From contig WTGV01000050.1 in assembly GCA_011525295.1 (NCBI GenBank), positions 1-40,673 on the forward strand: a DNA stretch of 40,673 nucleotides, read 5' to 3'. A model generated the notes under the pieces. It saw nothing but the letters and a program-made list of their open reading frames with translations. It made no database searches and was not told where the DNA came from. The DNA is from Pseudomonadales bacterium. GTDB taxonomy: Bacteria > Pseudomonadota > Gammaproteobacteria > Pseudomonadales > Azotimanducaceae. This document shows, in pieces, positions 27,833-36,711 of the stretch. The position numbers and the translations under genes are program-made. Within the stretch, counting starts at the first letter, position 1. Each line of letters starts with the position of its first letter.

Positions 27833-28569
27833 ACCGACTCTTCATCGCCGATCTCCATTTAGATTCCGCTGCCCCAAAAAAGCTATCTACACTTAGAACA
27901 GTTCTACACGACGCTGTTCGACAGGACTGTGAAATTTATATCCTAGGGGATCTGGTAGAGACTTGGATTGGGGACGATGACGATTGTGTGTTTGCCGAGC
28001 AACTTCGTAAAACTCTTCGAGTTCCTTCTCAACGAGTTCCACTCTATCTCATGCACGGTAATCGAGATTTTCTGTTCGGTCAAAAATTCGCGTCAGACAT
28101 CGGTGCGAAAATTCTTGACGATCCAACCATCATCGAAATTGAAGGTAAGCGAGTATTACTCTCTCATGGGGACGTATATTGCACGAGCGACCTTCCTTAC
28201 CAAGAAATTCGCACGAAATTTCGATCTGCAGCATGGCAACAGTCGTTTCTCTCAAAGACCTTAGATGAACGCAGGCATCTCGCAGCAACGATGCGTATGC
28301 AAAGCAAGCAAGCGGTCGCAGAGAAAAGTGAGTACATAACTGATGTTGTTGAAGATGCGATCATTGAGTCGCTACAGCATCATGACTGCCAAACAATGAT
28401 CCACGGGCACACTCATCGCCCGGGTCAACATCGAATGGGAAACGGACTTACTCGTTACGTATTGGGGGATTGGGGACGATGCGGTTGGCAAATATATGCA
28501 ACACCGCAAATTCGGCTGGAATGTTTCCCCATACAGGCAGCAACCAGCGATGCTCTAACTAGCCCTTAG
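27829..28569 (+). CDS. lpxH: UDP-2,3-diacylglucosamine diphosphatase LpxH
   Basis: LpxH hydrolyses UDP-2,3-diacylglucosamine to lipid X in lipid A synthesis, at the inner face of the inner membrane. The 246-residue product (240 in E. coli) has every metal-binding motif of the calcineurin-like fold: ADLHLD at the N terminus (Asp8, His10), YILGDLVETWIGDDDD, MHGNRDFL, LSHGDVYCTSD and IHGHTHRPG. I start at the TTG at 27829, which gives MNRLFIADLH and aligns with the E. coli start; it shares the bases TTGA with the folD stop, suggesting coupled translation. The 3' end overlaps that of the convergent miaE by 11 bases. Confidence 0.95.
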   Translation: MNRLFIADLHLDSAAPKKLSTLRTVLHDAVRQDCEIYILGDLVETWIGDDDDCVFAEQLRKTLRVPSQRVPLYLMHGNRDFLFGQKFASDIGAKILDDPTIIEIEGKRVLLSHGDVYCTSDLPYQEIRTKFRSAAWQQSFLSKTLDERRHLAATMRMQSKQAVAEKSEYITDVVEDAIIESLQHHDCQTMIHGHTHRPGQHRMGNGLTRYVLGDWGRCGWQIYATPQIRLECFPIQAATSDALTSP

Positions 28570-29170
28570 TATCTTTCGGATCACCACTATGGAATCTGAA
28601 CTGGTCGTCAAAACGGGTGATCAACTGTGCTTCATGACTCAGCAACTCCTGCACTCGCGTGGTAATCACTGTCTCTTCGTCTAGACTCTGAGCCAAATCA
28701 AGATACACCAAGAAGTGCCTATGCTCGGACTCCTTCAATTTGCCGTACAACTTCGCGACTCTTCCTTCAAGAACTTCCTCCAATAGTTCAAATCGCTCGT
28801 AGCTTCGGGCTTCAATAATAGCGGCAATCAATAAATCATCGAATTTGGTGGGGCTACGTTCTCGTGCGTAACTGTGCAGTGCTCTTGCATACTTGCTCGG
28901 ACTTAAATGCACATACTCGATCTGCAATGCTCTTAGTAACGCATGCACCTGTTCAAAGTGGCGCATTTCTTCTCTCACAATCCTCGAGAGTTTCATTGCG
29001 AAATCACTTCGCTCTTCGTATCGATAGATCATTGACAAGGCAGAACTCGCCGCTTTACGTTCACAGTTGGCATGATCGATTAACAACAGAGACAGAGAGT
29101 TCGAAGCGAGTACTACCCAAGATTCTGGAGTGTTGACGTGGAGAAACTCAGCCGCTTCGAGTACCGCCAT
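28559..29170 (-). CDS. miaE: tRNA-(ms2io6A) hydroxylase MiaE
   Basis: MiaE is a non-haem diiron monooxygenase that hydroxylates the isopentenyl group of ms2i6A37 in tRNAs reading UNN codons. The 203-residue helical product has the ferritin-like diiron ligands in order: DHANCERKAASSA, REEMRHFEQVH, IIEARSYERFELL and SEHRHFLVYLDLA. It follows purF after 30 bases on the same strand and may be the last gene of the leuC-purF series. The 3' end overlaps lpxH by 11 bases on the opposite strand. Confidence 0.92.
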   Translation of the reverse strand: MAVLEAAEFLHVNTPESWVVLASNSLSLLLIDHANCERKAASSALSMIYRYEERSDFAMKLSRIVREEMRHFEQVHALLRALQIEYVHLSPSKYARALHSYARERSPTKFDDLLIAAIIEARSYERFELLEEVLEGRVAKLYGKLKESEHRHFLVYLDLAQSLDEETVITTRVQELLSHEAQLITRFDDQFRFHSGDPKDTKG

Positions 29171-29200
29171 GTTGATAACTGTTTGTTCTACGAAGTAAGG

Positions 29201-30700
29201 TTAGAAATTCTGAAACGCTAACGCTGCTTCCGTTGCAACTTTTGAAGCGTTACTACGGATTTCCGATAGTGCCATCAGGTAATCCGGACTAATGTCAGGA
29301 TTGTAGTACTCGCCGTCAAATACAGAACATTCAAAACCGTCGACACTGGTGTTTCCTTCGCGCGCCGCGGCAATCAAATCAGGAAGCGTTTGATACACGA
29401 GCATGTCTGCTCCGATGCGGTTCGCAATCTGTACTTCATTGCGATTGTTCGCTAAAAATTCGCTACTGGTCGGTAAATCGATGCCGTATACATTCGGGTA
29501 TCTGATCGGTGGTGCTGCGGACGCTACATACACTTTTTTTGCACCCGCACTACGCGCTTGACGAATACTCTCCGACAACGTCGTTCCACGAACAATGGAA
29601 TCTTCGATTAACAGCACATTTTTGCCTTCAAACTCAAGTTGAATCGCGTTTAACTTTTGTCGTACCGACTTGCGTCGCATACTCTGTTCAGGCATGATGA
29701 AAGTACGACCAATATAACGATTCTTGACGAATCCTTCACGTAGTTTGACGTTCAATCGATTTGCGACTGGTATTGCTGCGGTTCGACTAGTCTCCGGTAT
29801 CGGTATCACTACGTCGATATCATGCTCGCCGCTAGGAAACCGATCCAAGATTTGATCAGCGAGCTTGTCGCCCATTCGAAGTCTTGCTTTGTATACCGAG
29901 ATGTCGTCCAACACAGAATCTGGGCGTGCAAGGTATACGTGCTCGAAAATACACGGTGTCAAACTAGGACTGTCGTGGCACATTTGGGCATGCAGCTGTC
30001 CTTGGCGATCGATAAAAATCGCTTCTCCCGGTCGTACATCGCGATAAATCTCGTATCCCAACACCGAGAGTACCGCAGACTCACTAGCAATGATGTAGTC
30101 ATCGGTTACACCCCGTTTGACACCAACAATCAGTGGCCGAATCCCTCGGGGGTCTCGAATTCCAACGATACCAGAGCCAACTATTAGCGCGACCACTGCA
30201 TACCCGCCTCGACATGCTAAATGCAGTTTTCTCACTGCATCAAATACGTTCTCTGGGGCGACGACGCACCGGTTTGAACTATCTAATTCATTTGCAAGTA
30301 CATTCAGAAACAGTTCTGAGTCCGATGAGGTGTTGATATGTCGAGGGACATTATGAAAATACCGTTCTCGCAACTCACGTACGTTGGTGAGGTTCCCGTT
30401 ATGCGCTAGCCAAATACCGTAGGGGGAATTTACGTAAAGGGGTTGTGCTTCGTGAAAACTGCTCGTACCTGCAGTCGGATAACGTACGTGGCCGATTCCC
30501 ATGTTGCCACGGAGTCCCTGAAGATGTTGTTCATCAAAAACTTCGCTGACAAGTCCAGCTTGCTTATAGCTGTGACACCGCTGATCGTAGGAAGTTACGA
30601 TTCCAGCGGAGTCTTGCCCGCGGTGCTGAAGCACCAATAACGCGTCATATAGTTCTTGGCTGACTGGGTCACTACTGACTATGCCAACGATACCACACAT
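29201..30700 (-). CDS. purF: Amidophosphoribosyltransferase (glutamine PRPP amidotransferase)
   Basis: PurF makes 5-phosphoribosylamine from PRPP and glutamine, the first committed step of purine synthesis. The 499-residue product (505 in E. coli) starts MCGIVGIV, with Cys2 as the class II glutaminase nucleophile after Met removal. It carries the glutaminase signatures LQHRGQDSAGI, GHVRYPTAG and WLAHNGNLTN, and the phosphoribosyltransferase PRPP loop VLLIEDSIVRGTT. The ATG shares one base with the cvpA stop (TAATG), so the two genes are coupled, as in the cvpA-purF operon of E. coli. Confidence 0.98.
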   Translation of the reverse strand: MCGIVGIVSSDPVSQELYDALLVLQHRGQDSAGIVTSYDQRCHSYKQAGLVSEVFDEQHLQGLRGNMGIGHVRYPTAGTSSFHEAQPLYVNSPYGIWLAHNGNLTNVRELRERYFHNVPRHINTSSDSELFLNVLANELDSSNRCVVAPENVFDAVRKLHLACRGGYAVVALIVGSGIVGIRDPRGIRPLIVGVKRGVTDDYIIASESAVLSVLGYEIYRDVRPGEAIFIDRQGQLHAQMCHDSPSLTPCIFEHVYLARPDSVLDDISVYKARLRMGDKLADQILDRFPSGEHDIDVVIPIPETSRTAAIPVANRLNVKLREGFVKNRYIGRTFIMPEQSMRRKSVRQKLNAIQLEFEGKNVLLIEDSIVRGTTLSESIRQARSAGAKKVYVASAAPPIRYPNVYGIDLPTSSEFLANNRNEVQIANRIGADMLVYQTLPDLIAAAREGNTSVDGFECSVFDGEYYNPDISPDYLMALSEIRSNASKVATEAALAFQNF

Positions 30701-31215
30701 TATGTGCTTGTGGGGGGACTTGCAGGCGTAGAAAAAGACCCGAGAATGTCTCGAACGAAGACTTCAAACTCCATCAAATACTGTAACAATCGTGAGTTTT
30801 TCCAGAGCTCTTCTGGAGCGGTTCCAAGTTCGAAAATTATACCAATCGCAATCACTACGAAAGCCCCAGTCACGAATCCAAAAACCATGCCTAACACACG
30901 GTCCAAAGGTTTGAGTCCAGTCATGTCCAGAGCTTTACTAACAAATTGTTGGGTAAACGCCCCCACGACTAAAACTGCTATAAGTAAAAGAGAGAAACCA
31001 ATGACTTCAGGCAACCACGGCATTGACTCTAGACCTTTAGGAAATATCAAGTTTCCAATGGTCGTGCCAAACATGATGCCCAGCACGATACCCACGATCC
31101 ACGCAGCCAAACCAACGAGGGATTTGAGAAACCCGCTAAATCTTCCAACTAGGGCACCGATAAGCAATATCACACAGATAGCGATATCAACGACACCAAT
31201 CTCGAAAGGCGACAT
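30700..31215 (-). CDS. cvpA: CvpA family inner-membrane protein
   Basis: CvpA is a small inner-membrane protein needed for colicin V export in E. coli and linked to envelope homeostasis. The 171-residue product has four membrane segments (VVDIAICVILLIGALVG; LVGLAAWIVGIVLGIMFG; VIGFSLLLIAVLVVGAF; VLGMVFGFVTGAFVVIAIGII), as in the family. It starts five bases after the SPOR gene with AGGA four bases before the ATG, and its stop overlaps the purF start by one base. Confidence 0.93.
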   Translation of the reverse strand: MSPFEIGVVDIAICVILLIGALVGRFSGFLKSLVGLAAWIVGIVLGIMFGTTIGNLIFPKGLESMPWLPEVIGFSLLLIAVLVVGAFTQQFVSKALDMTGLKPLDRVLGMVFGFVTGAFVVIAIGIIFELGTAPEELWKNSRLLQYLMEFEVFVRDILGSFSTPASPPTST

Positions 31216-31220
31216 ATGTC

Positions 31221-31760
31221 CTAATCTCGATAGGCGACGATCATCGGTTTGATGTCGTATTTTGTCTCAAGAGACGACAACTGAACTTCGGCGTCATCTC
31301 GCTGGAGAAATGGTCCGACCGCTACACGATGCATCGTCTTACCGTCGACCTTGGCTACCGACAACCATGCTTGGTCACCGTCCGCGATGCACTGATCGAC
31401 TAGATTTTGAGCACTCTCCTCGTTCTCGAAACTCGCGAGTTGTACCGCCCACCGCTTGGTATCAGCAACTTCAGACGTGAGTTCTGGTTCCCCGACTCGA
31501 ACACCCGTTTCTTTATCAAAACCGTCAGTATCAACGAGCGCGTCAAGTCTTACTCCCGCTTCGCGCACTGCATCCAACGGTGGTTCTTCAATTGTCAGAT
31601 CGGGTAATTCGATTTCGGGATTTTCAAAATCGTCGATCTCGGTGGTGATCTGTACGGGTTTATCGAACAGCATTGGTACGAGAATGACCAACACTGCGAC
31701 TAAGAAAATGATCCCCACGACAATGTTTCGCTTTTTAGCATCCATTCTGTTTTTCTTCAT
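31221..31760 (-). CDS. SPOR-domain membrane protein (DedD-like)
   Basis: The 179-residue protein has a short cytosolic basic N terminus, one membrane helix (about residues 12-31), an acidic Pro/Glu-rich periplasmic linker, and a C-terminal SPOR domain (about residues 103-179; RWAVQLASFENEESAQNLVDQC, then HRVAVGPFLQRDDAEVQLSSLE). SPOR domains bind denuded glycan strands at the division septum. Position between folC and cvpA equals that of dedD in E. coli, so a septal role is likely. It starts four bases after the folC stop. DedD is a fair name, but the linker is not conserved enough to be certain. Confidence 0.88.
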   Translation of the reverse strand: MKKNRMDAKKRNIVVGIIFLVAVLVILVPMLFDKPVQITTEIDDFENPEIELPDLTIEEPPLDAVREAGVRLDALVDTDGFDKETGVRVGEPELTSEVADTKRWAVQLASFENEESAQNLVDQCIADGDQAWLSVAKVDGKTMHRVAVGPFLQRDDAEVQLSSLETKYDIKPMIVAYRD

Positions 31761-31764
31761 TCCA

Positions 31765-33048
31765 TTAACTCGCGACTTTTGCCCGGAGTCGACCTACGAC
31801 ATCAAAAGAACCAACGACTAAGATCAAGTCTCCTGATACCGTATTGGCTACCAATTCTTGGTAGGCGAAATCCAATTCTTCGATACATTGTATTCCAAAG
31901 TCAGCACTTTGAGTCTTCCAAGTCGTTCCTCGCCTTCCCTGAGTGGCGGTTACCAGGACGCGATCCGTCGGTACTTTTAACGCATTTAGAATACCCGCAA
32001 AGTCTTTGCGCTTCGATGTTCCCAACAAAACTTTAGCAACTGACTGATCTGTCAATTTAGGTAAGAATCGCACTAAATATTCGACTGCGTCTGGATTGTG
32101 CGCGACATCCAACAGCCACATCCGATCCCTGTGGTGAATCAGTTCCATTCGACCAGGTAATTGTTTGAAAGGAGCATCGAATAAGACGGAATCGCTCACT
32201 GGGTACCCCAAGATGACTGTAATTTGTGCTGCCAGTGCGAGCGATAGAGGATGTTTGGGTACCCCTAGTATCTCAATACTTCTCACACTAGCTCCTTGAA
32301 GAATGGAGATAGTACATTTTTCTTGGTCGTGCAACTGAACGTCAAAGGCAGGGCCACGGCGAAATATAGGACAAGCTAGAGCGCGGACTCGACCAATGAC
32401 TGTAGATATACTCTTGAGGTCTCCGAAGAGGAGAGGTACGCCGCGACGCGCAATTCCCGCTTTTTCCCATCCAATAGTCTCAAGGTCTGGTCCCAACATT
32501 TCTTGATGATCTAACGCGATCGAGGTTATTACATTGACGTCTCGACGTACGACATTGGTGGCATCATATCGTCCTCCGACACCAACTTCCAACAAAGCGA
32601 CATCTACTTGGTGTTGTTTGAAAATCCACAGAGCAGCTAATGTCGCGTAGTCGTGATAGCTCAAGTGGACATCATCTTGCGCTTCATGTACGGCTTCGAA
32701 AGCAGAAACGATCTCTCGGTCTCCAACGACTCGACCATTGATCTGAATGCGTTCGTTGTATCGTTGAAGATGAGGAGAGTACGTACTGCCGACGGTAACA
32801 TCCTGCGCAATGAGCAACTGTTCTGTGAAATTGACTGTGGTCCCTTTTCCATTAGTTCCGGCAACAACCACTATGTGACGTGCGGGTTTCAACAAGTCCA
32901 ATCGTCGTGCGACGCGAACCACGTGATGCCAACTCCGTCTTCGACCAGTTTGCTGCGCAAATTCAATCCACGCCAGCCAAGGTTGAAGATCTGAGGACCC
33001 CACTGGGGTCGAGACTACTTGGTGTTGAGTCAGACTATTACTCGGCAA
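31765..33048 (-). CDS. folC: Folylpolyglutamate synthase / dihydrofolate synthase
   Basis: FolC joins glutamate to dihydropteroate and then extends the polyglutamate tail of folates. The 427-residue product (422 in E. coli) has the P-loop VVAGTNGKGTTVN, the YSPHLQRYNERIQING loop, the LLEVGVGGRYDATNV region, SIALDHQEMLG, and the C-terminal LLDVAHNPDAVEYL motif. The start is uncertain: TTG at 33048 is used, overlapping the truA stop by 11 bases; a GTG at 33003 (residue 16) is the alternative. accD, which precedes folC in many relatives, is missing, so folC here is directly coupled to truA. Confidence 0.95.
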   Translation of the reverse strand: MPSNSLTQHQVVSTPVGSSDLQPWLAWIEFAQQTGRRRSWHHVVRVARRLDLLKPARHIVVVAGTNGKGTTVNFTEQLLIAQDVTVGSTYSPHLQRYNERIQINGRVVGDREIVSAFEAVHEAQDDVHLSYHDYATLAALWIFKQHQVDVALLEVGVGGRYDATNVVRRDVNVITSIALDHQEMLGPDLETIGWEKAGIARRGVPLLFGDLKSISTVIGRVRALACPIFRRGPAFDVQLHDQEKCTISILQGASVRSIEILGVPKHPLSLALAAQITVILGYPVSDSVLFDAPFKQLPGRMELIHHRDRMWLLDVAHNPDAVEYLVRFLPKLTDQSVAKVLLGTSKRKDFAGILNALKVPTDRVLVTATQGRRGTTWKTQSADFGIQCIEELDFAYQELVANTVSGDLILVVGSFDVVGRLRAKVAS

Positions 33049-33901
33049 GCGTTTCGTGCGGCTCTATGAGTTCTCGCACGTTTACAAAATCGTCAGATTC
33101 CCACTCGCGAAGTCGACATTCAGGGCCTAGTATTCGAGGGGTCCGCAATCGACTCAAATCCGGGTACTCTTGATAGCAAATTTGCACAAGGTACAATCCC
33201 GTTGGTGGTGCCGTCGTGGGTGCCCGATTTCGATCCCGGTACGATAGCAATGTGTTCATATCCAGAGCATTCCCACGTCCGATATCCAGCAATGCACCGG
33301 CAATATTTCGCACCATGCGCAATAAAAAGGCATTAGCGACAATGTCGACTATCACGTAATCGCCCTTACGAAGCACCGATAGCGCGTGTATGCAACGACG
33401 CGGCGACTTCGATTGACAGTTAGCCCCGCGGAATGACGTAAAGTCATGCTCACCCAAGAGTGATTGTGCTTGTGAATTCATCGCTTCGACATTTAAGTCT
33501 GGTGCAACCCAAGTTGCGAGATTTCTTCCAATCGCAGGTATGTGATCACACTCGCCGAATACATACAAATAGCGACGCCAACGAGAAGATCTACGTACGT
33601 CAAAGTTTGGAGCGACCGATACTAGAGTGTGCACCGCGATGTCGTCGGGCAGGTACGCGTTAATGCCCTGTCGCCAGCTGTAATTTTCACGAAATGAATC
33701 ACTCTCAAATCCAACTACTTGGTTGGTGGCGTGCACTCCACTGTCAGTTCGACTAGAAAACTCGATGCGTACTTGTTCCGCTGCAACTTGCGAGATCGCT
33801 TTTTCGAGTTCGTCTTGTGCAGTTCTCTGTTCCAGTTGTGATTGGAACCCACAGAATCCGGTGCCGTTGTATTCGATCCCTAGCGCTAGGTAGTGGCTCA
33901 T
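33038..33901 (-). CDS. truA: tRNA pseudouridine(38-40) synthase TruA
   Basis: TruA isomerises uridines 38-40 in the anticodon arm. The 287-residue product (270 in E. coli) has the catalytic Asp53 in SSRTDSGVHATNQV, the N-terminal LALGIEYNGTGFCGFQ, and the C-terminal FLLRMVRNIAGALLDIGRG and PPTGLYLVQICY segments. A 20-residue tail follows the usual end. AGAGG abuts the ATG directly with no spacing, so initiation may be inefficient or rely on upstream coupling; the N terminus nevertheless aligns with the family. It follows asd after 37 bases and overlaps folC by 11. Confidence 0.96.
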   Translation of the reverse strand: MSHYLALGIEYNGTGFCGFQSQLEQRTAQDELEKAISQVAAEQVRIEFSSRTDSGVHATNQVVGFESDSFRENYSWRQGINAYLPDDIAVHTLVSVAPNFDVRRSSRWRRYLYVFGECDHIPAIGRNLATWVAPDLNVEAMNSQAQSLLGEHDFTSFRGANCQSKSPRRCIHALSVLRKGDYVIVDIVANAFLLRMVRNIAGALLDIGRGNALDMNTLLSYRDRNRAPTTAPPTGLYLVQICYQEYPDLSRLRTPRILGPECRLREWESDDFVNVRELIEPHETLAE

Positions 33902-33938
33902 CCTCTGGTCTGTTACGTTCAGTTACAACTACGCTAAA

Positions 33939-34958
33939 CTAATGCAAGTGTCGTACCAGTTCCTCAGCGATTTGGAGACTATTGAGTGCCGCGCCTTTTC
34001 GAGAGTTATCAGACACAACCCATAAATTTACCCCATTCTCAGAGGAAAGATCTTCTCGAACACGACCAACGAATACCTCGTTTTGACCCGTCGCGTGCGT
34101 AACCGGAGTTGGGTAGCCACCATCAGTGTTCGAGTCAACAAGTTCTACGCCTGGAGCATCACTCAGCAATCGCCTAACGTCGGTTAACAGGATTTTTTGG
34201 CGCGTCTCGACATGCAGTGCTAACGAGTGCCCGAAAAAGATCGGTACCCGAACGCAGGTAGGATTGATCTCCATATTGGGATCATCAAAAATCTTTTGTG
34301 TCTCCTGTACCATTTTCATTTCTTCTTCAGAGAATCCATTGTCGTGGAACTCACCAATTTGTGGAATGACGTTAAATGCCATCTGTACTGGCGCAACTTC
34401 CGGCGTTATGGATTTAGCATTGAGTACATTTGCAGTTTGCATTGCTAGTTCTTCAAGTGCTCGAGTGCCAGCGCCTGAAACTGATTGGTACGTGGATACG
34501 GTTATTCTCTTAATCCCTACCTCTTCCTGAATCGGTTTGAGTGCAACAACCATTTGGATCGTCGAGCAATTTGGGTTGGCAACGATTCGGGTTTGTAAAC
34601 CTCTTTTGGCTTGTTCGGCGTTGATTTCAGGTACGACGAGTGGAATGTTGGGTTCCAACCTATACTTAGATGTGTTATCGACCACAATCGCGCCGCTAGC
34701 AGTCGCACGGGGTACATAAAGGGCAGAAATTTCACTTCCAGCCGTAAAAAATGCAATGTCAATCCCAGCGAAGTCGAAATCTTCAAGTGCTTGAACACGC
34801 AAATAGCTACCTCGAAACGAGAACCGTTGACCCGAACTACGCTCGCTCGCGAGTAAATGTAAATGGTCTACGGGAAATCGTCGTTGTTCTAATAGCTCAA
34901 TCAACATCCCGCCAACAACACCGGTTGCGCCCACAATTGCTGTAGAAAATGTCTTCAA
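33939..34958 (-). CDS. asd: Aspartate-semialdehyde dehydrogenase
   Basis: Asd reduces aspartyl phosphate to the semialdehyde, the branch point to Lys, Met, Thr and diaminopimelate. The 339-residue product has the NADP-binding [17 protein letters not shown], the active-site Cys131 in NPNCSTIQ, the QSVSGAG segment and [10 protein letters not shown] with the later His. It belongs to the shorter asd/usg-type branch found next to leuB and truA in Pseudomonas-like genomes, not to the E. coli branch with its own locus. The start is TTG at 34958, sharing TTGA with the leuB stop (four-base overlap), so translation is probably coupled. Confidence 0.96.
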   Translation of the reverse strand: MKTFSTAIVGATGVVGGMLIELLEQRRFPVDHLHLLASERSSGQRFSFRGSYLRVQALEDFDFAGIDIAFFTAGSEISALYVPRATASGAIVVDNTSKYRLEPNIPLVVPEINAEQAKRGLQTRIVANPNCSTIQMVVALKPIQEEVGIKRITVSTYQSVSGAGTRALEELAMQTANVLNAKSITPEVAPVQMAFNVIPQIGEFHDNGFSEEEMKMVQETQKIFDDPNMEINPTCVRVPIFFGHSLALHVETRQKILLTDVRRLLSDAPGVELVDSNTDGGYPTPVTHATGQNEVFVGRVREDLSSENGVNLWVVSDNSRKGAALNSLQIAEELVRHLH

Positions 34959-36061
34959 GTATCTGTTTCCACTAAACTTGAGATTACCGAGTCAACCATT
35001 TCAGTCGTACCGACCAATCGAACTTCATCGGAGGGATGTGGAGGCATGATGTCTGCAGTTCGAAGTCCTTGAGCAAGTACGGCTTCTACAGCGAGCTCGA
35101 TACGGTCTGCAAGAAGAGGCTGGTCTAAACTGTATCGAAACATCATAGCAATTGACAGGACCGTCGCGAGTGGATTCGCTACATTCTTCCCGGCAATATC
35201 AGGAGCGCTACCGTGTACTGGTTCATAAATTCCTTGACCGTTAGCGTTAATTGATGCCGAGGGCAGCATGCCGATTGAACCGGTTAGCATCGCTGCCGTG
35301 TCTGAAAGGATGTCTCCAAACATATTGCCTGTTAAAATCACATCAAATTGTTTGGGCCATCGGACTAGTTGCATCGCGGCGTTGTCAACATACATGTGTG
35401 TTAGCTCCACATCTTTGAAAGATTTGTGAACTTCTATAACAACCTCACGCCAAAGTTGCGTCACTTCAAGTACATTGGCTTTATCGACCGAGCAAACGCT
35501 TCTACCGCGTTTTCGAGCTAATTCAAAGGCAACTTTGGCAATCCGCTCAATTTCCGTTTCATCGTACACCAACGTATTAAAGCCCCGACGTAAATTGTTG
35601 TGGAGTTCCACTCCTCGAGGAGTACCAAAGTAGATTCCACCGGTGAGTTCTCGGACAATGAGAACATCTAGCTCTGTGACTACTTCTGGTTTTAAAGTTG
35701 AAGCTTGGATCAAAGAGGTAAAAGTTAGAGCTGGACGTAAGTTAGCAAAACAATCTAATTCTGATCTGAGATTTAAGAGAGCTTTCTCTGGCTTCTTTTC
35801 CATCGGTAAATCATCCCACTGGGGACCTCCGACTGCACCTAGTACCACGGCATCCGCCTTAGTAGCTTGATCTAAAGTGTCCTCTGTCAAAGGTGTTCCG
35901 TGCAGATCGATTGACTTTCCCCCGAAATCGTGGGTGATAATGTCGAAGAACGCGTTCGACGATGTAACGATGTCCAAGACACGAAGCGCGTGCGGCATGA
36001 TTTCCGCACCTATACCATCGCCTGGCAAAACCAATATTTGCCAGTGTTTACGTGCTACCAT
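34955..36061 (-). CDS. leuB: 3-isopropylmalate dehydrogenase
   Basis: LeuB oxidises and decarboxylates 3-isopropylmalate to the leucine 2-oxoacid. The 368-residue product (363 in E. coli) shows [18 protein letters not shown], the family-typical [14 protein letters not shown] loop, [26 protein letters not shown] and the terminal [21 protein letters not shown] nucleotide-binding segment. Start ATG at 36061 shares one base with the leuD stop (TAATG); the stop overlaps the asd start by four bases. Confidence 0.98.
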   Translation of the reverse strand: MVARKHWQILVLPGDGIGAEIMPHALRVLDIVTSSNAFFDIITHDFGGKSIDLHGTPLTEDTLDQATKADAVVLGAVGGPQWDDLPMEKKPEKALLNLRSELDCFANLRPALTFTSLIQASTLKPEVVTELDVLIVRELTGGIYFGTPRGVELHNNLRRGFNTLVYDETEIERIAKVAFELARKRGRSVCSVDKANVLEVTQLWREVVIEVHKSFKDVELTHMYVDNAAMQLVRWPKQFDVILTGNMFGDILSDTAAMLTGSIGMLPSASINANGQGIYEPVHGSAPDIAGKNVANPLATVLSIAMMFRYSLDQPLLADRIELAVEAVLAQGLRTADIMPPHPSDEVRLVGTTEMVDSVISSLVETDT

Positions 36062-36711
36062 TAGTCGTTAAACAACCAAGGCATCCGTTGTCTATGTGTT
36101 ACTTCAAACTCTTCGATAAGCGCTTGGTGCTCTAAAGTAAGAGCAATATTGTCCATTCCCGTCATAAGGCGATGCTTGCGAGTCGAATCGATATCGAATG
36201 TCGCCGTGATACCACCGCGAGAGCAAATCGTTTGTTGTGCTAAATCCACTTCCAAGGTCATGGGAGATGGCTGCATTGCTTCGATAAACAGAAGATCAAT
36301 GAGAGACTCTTCTAGCACGATGGGTAGTAGTCCATTGTTGAACGAGTTGTTGTAAAAGATATCGGCGTAGGATGGCGCAAGAACGCACCGAATGCCATAT
36401 TGAAGAATCGCCCATACGGCGTGTTCTCGACTGGACCCACAACCAAAATTTCTACGAGCTAATAGGATCGACGCTTCTATGTATTTAGGATCATTTAAAA
36501 CAAATTCGCGATTGACTAATCGATCGGTTTTACCGATGGTTCCTTCATCTAGATACCGCCAAGAATCAAAGAGATTTTCACCGAATCCGGTTTTTTTGAT
36601 CGATTTCAAAAACTGCTTTGGAATGATTTGATCCGTATCCACATTCGCGCGGTCAAGCGGAACCACGATTCCCGTATGGCGTGTGAAAACAGGAAAGGCA
36701 GTATTAACCAT
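36061..36711 (-). CDS. leuD: 3-isopropylmalate dehydratase small subunit
   Basis: LeuD pairs with LeuC to isomerise 2- to 3-isopropylmalate. The 216-residue product (201 in E. coli) has the swivelling-domain hallmarks [38 protein letters not shown] and [19 protein letters not shown]. Its C-terminal [14 protein letters not shown] is the usual end. Start and stop each share one base with leuC and leuB (TAATG junctions). Confidence 0.98.
   Translation of the reverse strand: MVNTAFPVFTRHTGIVVPLDRANVDTDQIIPKQFLKSIKKTGFGENLFDSWRYLDEGTIGKTDRLVNREFVLNDPKYIEASILLARRNFGCGSSREHAVWAILQYGIRCVLAPSYADIFYNNSFNNGLLPIVLEESLIDLLFIEAMQPSPMTLEVDLAQQTICSRGGITATFDIDSTRKHRLMTGMDNIALTLEHQALIEEFEVTHRQRMPWLFND

Noticed and set aside
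30656..31252. 198-residue plus-strand frame opposite cvpA
   Set aside because: Its Thr/Pro/Ser-rich composition is the expected reverse of hydrophobic CvpA codons; CvpA is well supported.
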